Part shown: piece after piece, positions 58,380 to 64,000 of the stretch
Position numbering within the stretch: the stretch's first letter is position 1
Layout: every line of letters begins with the position of its first letter
Assembly: GCA_003508835.1 (NCBI GenBank)
Contig: PUFA01000027.1
Span: 8,990,001 to 9,054,000, forward strand
Source of the DNA: Eonycteris spelaea
Lineage: Eukaryota; Chordata; Mammalia; Chiroptera; Pteropodidae
DNA length: 64,000 nucleotides
Direction: 5' to 3'
The notes under the pieces: generated by a model
Databases searched by the model: none
What the model was told of the DNA's origin: nothing
Seen by the model: the letters and a program-made list of their open reading frames with translations, nothing else
Made by a program: the position numbers and the translations under genes

Positions 58380-59639
58380 AAGAGGGTTTGAGATACCTCA
58401 TTTCACTTACAAGGATGGAATACCTCCAAGGAAAAAGTGACCTATCACCGTGATTTCCAAAGACATCTTACCTATCATTTGATAGTGGAAATTGTCCAGT
58501 GGATTCTGTCTTTGCCTCTAAATATATGCACCTTCCTTTAGCCCCAAGGAATGAAAGGATTCCAGAACCTCTTTCAGTCAAGAATTTTCTCATAGCTACA
58601 CATACATCACAAATATATCACCTTTTTACTATCGAAACACTTCCAATGAGGTAACTTTAAGCTATGAAAAAGTTTTGACAAGAAAAAGTTATTTCCAATT
58701 GCATTGTTTTTATTTTGGAGAATTTGTTTCAAGTACTCTAAAGCATTTTTAAATATATAACAAATCATATAGAATTTATCTACATACAGCAGAACAATAT
58801 CAACAAGCCATTGTAATCTTTACATTTTTATTTCTCTCTATTCTAAATTATATTTATCAAAAAAAAAAAACTGAAATAGGAAAAGGAAATGATCAGGTTG
58901 TACAAAGTAAAAAGTTGCACTTGGGATAGAATCTTTGAATACAAGAAAAGGACACATAGGTGTCCCGAGAGTGTGGAGATAGAAGTCAGGCTCCAGATAA
59001 ACCCAAAAGTGCTGCTTATGACAATGCCAGAATACATATTCTCAAGGAGATGCTAATGCCATGACTGCTTTTTCCAGGCCAATCCCACAATCACGGTGTG
59101 GACTTTGATTTGATCACTCTTGACAGTCATACTAATTTGCACAGATTATTTCTGTCTCCAACTCCTCTTATGAGACAATGTCCAGGTAACAAGTTTTGAA
59201 CAGAGTATTCAGCTACAGGTAATATTACTACAGGTAAAATTAGTAAATTTTGTCTGAGGTGATATTTGGAAGCTGAGAGGATATGTGATTAAGAAAAATG
59301 AAATAAATCCAGTATTCAAGACTAAAGAATAGGATATTGGCTAAATAAATAACACTTTAAAATAAGACACCTGCTGAAATTGTTTGATAAAAACCATTTT
59401 CATTAAAATTTGTAGAAAATTTGGAAAGCCATCATCAAATATTGTTTGTTTTTAACATAATTTATACCCTTGGTGGATAAATTCAGTTATTTAGAGCTTC
59501 TTTCAGTTTTGTTGATTATCCAGAGGAAAAGTTATAGAAATGTGGAAAACTGGCAAAAGGAACAAGTCAGAATCCCAGTGTTCTAGCATGAACCCTTTGA
59601 TGTACTAGCTTTTCATATTTAGACGGATATAATCTCACT
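58380..59639. other. unique sequence with A11 run near 58,860
   Basis: Nothing recognisable beyond short homopolymer runs. Confidence 0.4.
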
Positions 59640-60090
59640 GTACACATACTATTATTTACATCTATTTTTTCTCCTTATATAGTATCAAAATAATTTTGAG
59701 TTTAGCTCATTTTTAATAAAGCTTATTGACTGCATTGTATTTCATGAAGTAAATATGCCAGTGGAAATTTAATTATCTTTTAGATATTTTTAGATATTTA
59801 GCTTATTTGCAGTTAATTAACTTTAAATAAGAACACATTTGTGGATAATTTTTTCCCTAATTCATTTTTTTGAAATAAACTTTTTTGGGGGAATAATTTT
59901 AGATGTATAGAAAAGTTGCAATGATAGTATAGAAAGCTTCTGTATATCTTTCATTCCAGCATTCAGTTTCTCCTACTGTTATTATACATTGTCATGATTA
60001 ATTCATTAAAACTAAGGAATGAACATTGAGATAATACCATAAACTTCAGACTTCCTTAGGATTTCACCAGTTTCCTCAAATAATTTATGT
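59640..60090 (+). repeat. old L1-type fragment (untranslated 3' region wording)
   Basis: TTATTGACTGCATTGTATTTC (about 59,724) resembles the ATAGTATTCCATTGTATGG segment. GATGTATAGAAAAGTTGCAATG and ATAGTATAGAAAGCTTCTGT (59,901-59,942) resemble a known TTTACAGAAAAGTTGCAAAGATAGTACAGAG stretch of old L1s. Boundaries and subfamily uncertain. Confidence 0.5.
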
Positions 60091-61029
60091 TTAATGATTC
60101 TCAACATTGATGTGAAAGAAAAAATAACAAGGTGGTATTTATATAAGGCTACCAGAAGACCAGAGAAAGGTCTATGAAGTTAGCGTATTTGCTTTCATGT
60201 TGTTTAACATGAAATCAGTCATCATCATTAAGGCCACCTATTTCTGTCCTAAAATATAATTTAAAAAACATGATATTAAACAGTAAATGTATAAACAGAT
60301 GTTTCTGTTCAAATTAGAATATCTCAAACATTACTCAGGAGACTACACTTGAGCGATGTGCGTATACATTTTGGTGTATGTTTGTACAGATAGTCAATCT
60401 TTATGGAACTGCAATTTGTGTTCGACCCTCTCCCAAGTGATGCAAAAAAGTAAAATATACCTAAAATAGATGACTTCCTTCAAAATCCTAACAATCCCAA
60501 AGTCAAAAAACCAATAGTAAATTCTTAAAGTGTATATGTAAGCATTGTAGCAATGGAGATCACAGAAATGATCAAAGTTTTCCTGACACATATAATCCTA
60601 AAAGATGTTGAAAATTATATATATAATAAGATATATCTTAAATATATTTATATATATTTCTATGTAAAAATTATTAATAAACGTATGCATGTGTGTGTAT
60701 AGAGACAGACTAACAAAGATGTAGGCAGTGTCTTTCAGAAAAAGATTTTTTTTTCCAGAATTTCTGGCACTCTCCTTGGAGTGACAACAACAGTTACTAA
60801 TGATTGGGCAGTGCTACTGAAGGCGTACAACAGGCCAAGAAATGCTGGGAAAATCATACATTCTACAAACAAGTGGAAGCATATAGCTCTTCAAATGCAG
60901 CTAACTCAGACTCCCCAGTTCCCAATTCAATGAATTGTAGGTCTCAATATAAACCTCTGGATCAAAGCAAGAAAAATGTTATTTTTGGTGGGCCTTGGAA
61001 AGATGTTTGACAAAATTAAAAATATTTAA
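60091..61029. other. unique AT-rich sequence with TATATA-rich patch at 60,617-60,660
   Basis: Short frames at 60,394-60,591 (-) and 60,804-61,010 (+) have no supporting features. Confidence 0.4.
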
Positions 61030-61268
61030 GCACTTAACTCTGTTCTAGGTACATTTTTATACACTTTACATGTATTTACTCATATAAGCCTGACAATAAA
61101 TCTATGAAGCAAGGTCTATTATTACCTCCATTTAAAGTTGAGGCAACTGTCACAGAACATCACATAACATGTCCAAGGTACTTAAAGTAGCAAGTAGAGG
61201 AGTTAGTATTCAAACCCAGGTTGCCTGATACTGGAGTGCAAGCTCATGACTGTGCTTTTTCTACTAGA
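61030..61268 (-). repeat. MIR SINE, well preserved
   Basis: Reversed MIR: CACTTAACTCTGTTCTAGGT, TACACTTTACATGTATTTAC, TCTATTATTACCTCCATTTA, ACATGTCCAAGGTACTTAAA, GTATTCAAACCCAGGTTGCC, TGACTGTGCTTTTTCTACT. Confidence 0.85.
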
Positions 61269-62254
61269 GAAGAGAAACTGGGAGGTAGAGGGTTCTGGGG
61301 AAGTGAGGAGTCATAAAGAGAAAAGGAAGATTAAGAAGTAGATATCTTGGTAGTGAGCTTTAAAAACTAGGTGGAAAGTTTAGATTTGAGAGAAGATGGT
61401 ATACCAATTTATATCTGTTTTCAAAGTAACATCATAACCAATAGAAAACTGCTGCTACACTGATAACATACAGCATTAGGTTTAAAGACATGGGTTCTCC
61501 TTTTCATATAAATCTGTTGATTTAGCCAATTTTTTTTTTTTAAACAAAAGATATACACTATTTTCACTTGCTCCCAAACAATGTAACAGCAACTGTAAGC
61601 ATTGATTTAGCTAATTCTACATTTTCTAGTTTCTGGAAATCTTTTTTGTTTTTAATGTGTTTTGTAGGCTACTTTGAGAATGTTCAAGATACTCATGTTT
61701 CCAACTGTCCATGTAGTCATAACCTGATTAGTTGTTTTTTGCCTTGTGTCCTTTGGGGGCAAATTTAACCATTTAATCTTTCAGTGCTTAGCACTTGTTA
61801 AGATTTTGCTGTGAATCCACAAGTCAGATAGTCAAAAGCATAATCTTATCACTCGCCCAGAATTAGCATAAGCCTCTCCATCCACATGAATTTGCAGGTT
61901 GACAATATTCTCATGATCTAAAAACAAGAGTAACTTTAAGACAAGGTTTCATTATCAAGTCCCTCACCCTCCTGCCCTGCCTCTCCTCTCTTTTTTAAAT
62001 TTAGATTTTTCTGGTCTAGCTGTTTAAGTTTGCAATAGTAATTCGCTATTTGTCAGAGTTTTGATTATTATTATGTCAATTTCATATGATTTAAAATTAT
62101 TTTTAATGTATTTCCTACTATGTATGATTAAGAAGTTGAACACAAGATATTTTGATAATATTTAATTTTCAGATTTGGCCCAACTTGTTCTCTTGATTCC
62201 ACAATTTTCCGAAATGTAGAATATCATTCTTTATGCTTTATAGTCATCATCATC
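61269..62254. other. unique sequence, nothing recognised
   Basis: The 66-codon frame at 61,568-61,768 has no supporting features. A short pyrimidine run lies at 61,962-61,995. Confidence 0.4.
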
Positions 62255-62475
62255 ATTATTAAAGCTTATATTTATTGAGCAGGTAGTATATGTTTTATAG
62301 ATACTTATCTAATCCTCACAATGACCCTTTTAGGTAACTACTACTATTATCCCATTCTACAGATTGGACCATAACTGAGGCACTGAGGTAAAGTGAATTG
62401 CCCAGAGTAGATATCTATTACCTTATGGGGCCAAGATTCAATATGAACATTTTGACTCCAGAACTCCACGCAGTA
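62255..62475 (-). repeat. MIR SINE, well preserved
   Basis: Reversed MIR: ATATTTATTGAGCAGGTAGT, ATCTAATCCTCACAATGACC, ACTATTATCCCATTCTACAG, CTGAGGCACTGAGGTAAAGT, GAATTGCCCAGAG, then a decayed AAGATTCAATATGAAC. Confidence 0.85.
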
Positions 62476-64000
62476 AACACATCATTATCATTTCATTCAA
62501 TGTATAACAGAAATTCTTTAAATATTATGATCACTAAATAATTTATAAAAAATATAGCACACACAGAAAACACGCACACATTCAGAGAGAGAATGAGGAC
62601 AAAAATTTTTTAAATTAACAGGAGATGCTGAAACTAGTTTTGATTCAGAGCCAATGTTATATTTTTCCAATTACTCAACTGTTTGTTTGTGCTAATTTAG
62701 CATGCCTGTAAAGCAAGTACCATAGGTACCACTGTGAAAGATGTCATCCAAATGCTTGAATGAGTACATAATGCTCTGTGTTTACTTAAGTATCTGATTC
62801 TATAATTACAATCTCCCCTGTTAATATTTCACCTTTAGTGTTCTTTATAGGGGCACATTTATTGCTTGAGTACTTCTGAAGCTAGTTAGAAAATAAAATA
62901 TTACATATAAAAGTGTCTTCTAATGTTGCACACTGCTTCAAAGCATCAAATGCTATATAGGCTGATATGAAATATACATGGGATTTATTGACAGTTCATT
63001 CTATTCAGGTAACTGCAGTCCTGAATACACGTGTGATCTATTTTCCTTTTTTTGATAGATTTCATATGGTTAAAGTAAAATCTGTTTTCTATTTATAACA
63101 TAGATAAAGGAATGAATAGATATTACTTCTTATATTTTCTAATGAATCGAACAAACATTTACAAATAAAAGAGCAAAGACACTCATTGTTTCTAATGTTT
63201 GAAATTGGGTGATAAAACAATCTACTATTATTAAAATAAATGTCAAAGAAAAAAATATTTTTATCTCCAGTACTAACTTTATCTACTTAATGACCAACCA
63301 AAATTTCTGAATGGTTCAGGTCTATGTAAGAGATGTTTGCTCTTGGTTTTTCCTTTTGTTTTGTTTTACTTTGTTTTGTTTCTAAGTTTCCTAGTAACCT
63401 AGACATAGGCAATAGGCAATGTTAAAATGTAATAATCAAAAATAGTTGCCAGAATTGAACTAAAGAGAACACAGTAGATGGGCTGATTCCCATACCAGGT
63501 CTCTGAAATCAGGACTTCCACAGAATAGATTACCTAAAATAAAGCTTTCAGATCCTTCTTGTTAGAGATAGTATAAGGACATGGCTTTGATAAACCTTTG
63601 GAATCATAATTTTGGTTTTGAAAATACACAGCTGTAACAAATTGAGCAAGTTATCTAATTTTTTAAATCTTTAAGGTTTTCTTTTTAAGTTTAGTTTTCT
63701 CACACATATAATGGCAACAAAACTGAAGGTAGGTATAGAATTAAATGAAATTATATGTATTAAACACCTAGTACATATCTGAGAAATCAGAAGGTGTTAC
63801 TGTGAAATCCTTGAGGCTGTCTTCCACCATTTGAGCCCAAATTCTATCTGTCTAATCTGAGGACTATATAACACTTAAAGCAGTGCTGATATTCAAAAAC
63901 ATCATGACCTCACGTGATGCTCATTATCAACAATCCTATTCCAATTTTCTCTTTTCCCTACCCTTTCTCCAACTCTTTTCTACCTCTCTCTTTCCAGAAT
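62476..64000. other. AT-rich unique sequence, nothing recognised
   Basis: No gene, RNA gene or assignable repeat is visible to the end of the window. A TTTTG-rich patch lies at about 63,355-63,380. Confidence 0.45.

Noticed and set aside
1..64000. CRISPR arrays, rRNA, tRNA genes, CpG islands, operon-like gene arrays
   Set aside because: None seen; the window is mammalian nuclear DNA and has no bacterial-type organisation.

Overview
This looks like an AT-rich, repeat-laden stretch of a placental mammal nuclear genome. The dispersed repeats are mammalian: MIR, L2, MaLR/MLT1-type LTRs, MER5A-like and MER1-like hAT transposons, and several L1s. No primate Alu, rodent B1/B2 or carnivore/bat tRNA-SINE was recognised. 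The 3' ends of the younger L1s (about 12,400-12,620, 45,480-45,635, and the reversed piece at about 53,960-54,085) resemble L1 tails I know from laurasiatherians, and the last one from bats in particular. My best guess is a bat, but this rests on memory of repeat families and not on a search.

No complete gene is visible. The one coding signal I would defend is a pair of phase-compatible exons on the + strand. One is a 124-bp exon at 31,278-31,401 with a strong acceptor and donor. The other is a probable terminal exon starting at 39,722, with a stop at 39,806 and an AATAAA just after. They fit together without a frame break across an 8.3-kb intron. I do not recognise the protein. If they are real, the window holds the last intron(s) and 3' end of a long-intron gene, with upstream exons to the left of the window or undetected, and everything after about 39,850 is intergenic. 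Nearly all other open frames are chance frames in AT-rich DNA, simple repeats or dead L1 ORF2.

Layout. 1-10,160: mostly unique sequence with two MIRs, an MLT1-type LTR, an L2, an AT microsatellite and one candidate conserved noncoding block (about 1,610-1,910). 10,165-12,621: a 5'-truncated L1 with a 32-base A tail. 14,770-26,340: a nest of old L1 sequence, in which one L1 (L1-A) is followed or interrupted by a longer L1 (L1-B, about 17,708-24,600) and then by another L1 3' half; L1-B itself carries a 346-bp inverted-repeat transposon at a TTAA. 27,310-28,283: MaLR-like internal sequence and LTR. 30,545-33,197: MER5A-like element, candidate exon, MaLR-like LTR and a MER1-like hAT with a perfect 8-bp target duplication. 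34,740-36,000: two candidate enhancer blocks and a CTCF-like motif. 36,677-47,320: scattered MIR/L2, a pyrimidine tract and a younger L1 fragment. 48,200-56,500: unique sequence with several candidate conserved blocks, two more CTCF-like motifs, a strong G-quadruplex motif and a reversed L1 tail. 56,500-64,000: AT-rich unique sequence with an old L1-type fragment and two MIRs.

No RNA gene, CRISPR array, CpG island or novel multi-gene system was found. The most interesting items are the unrecognised exon pair, an exact 48-bp copy of L1 sequence pasted 2.2 kb away into unrelated DNA, the TTAA-flanked transposon in L1-B, and the CpG-retaining blocks that look like regulatory DNA. Repeat-family names come from recalled consensus wording; boundaries of old repeats are approximate.
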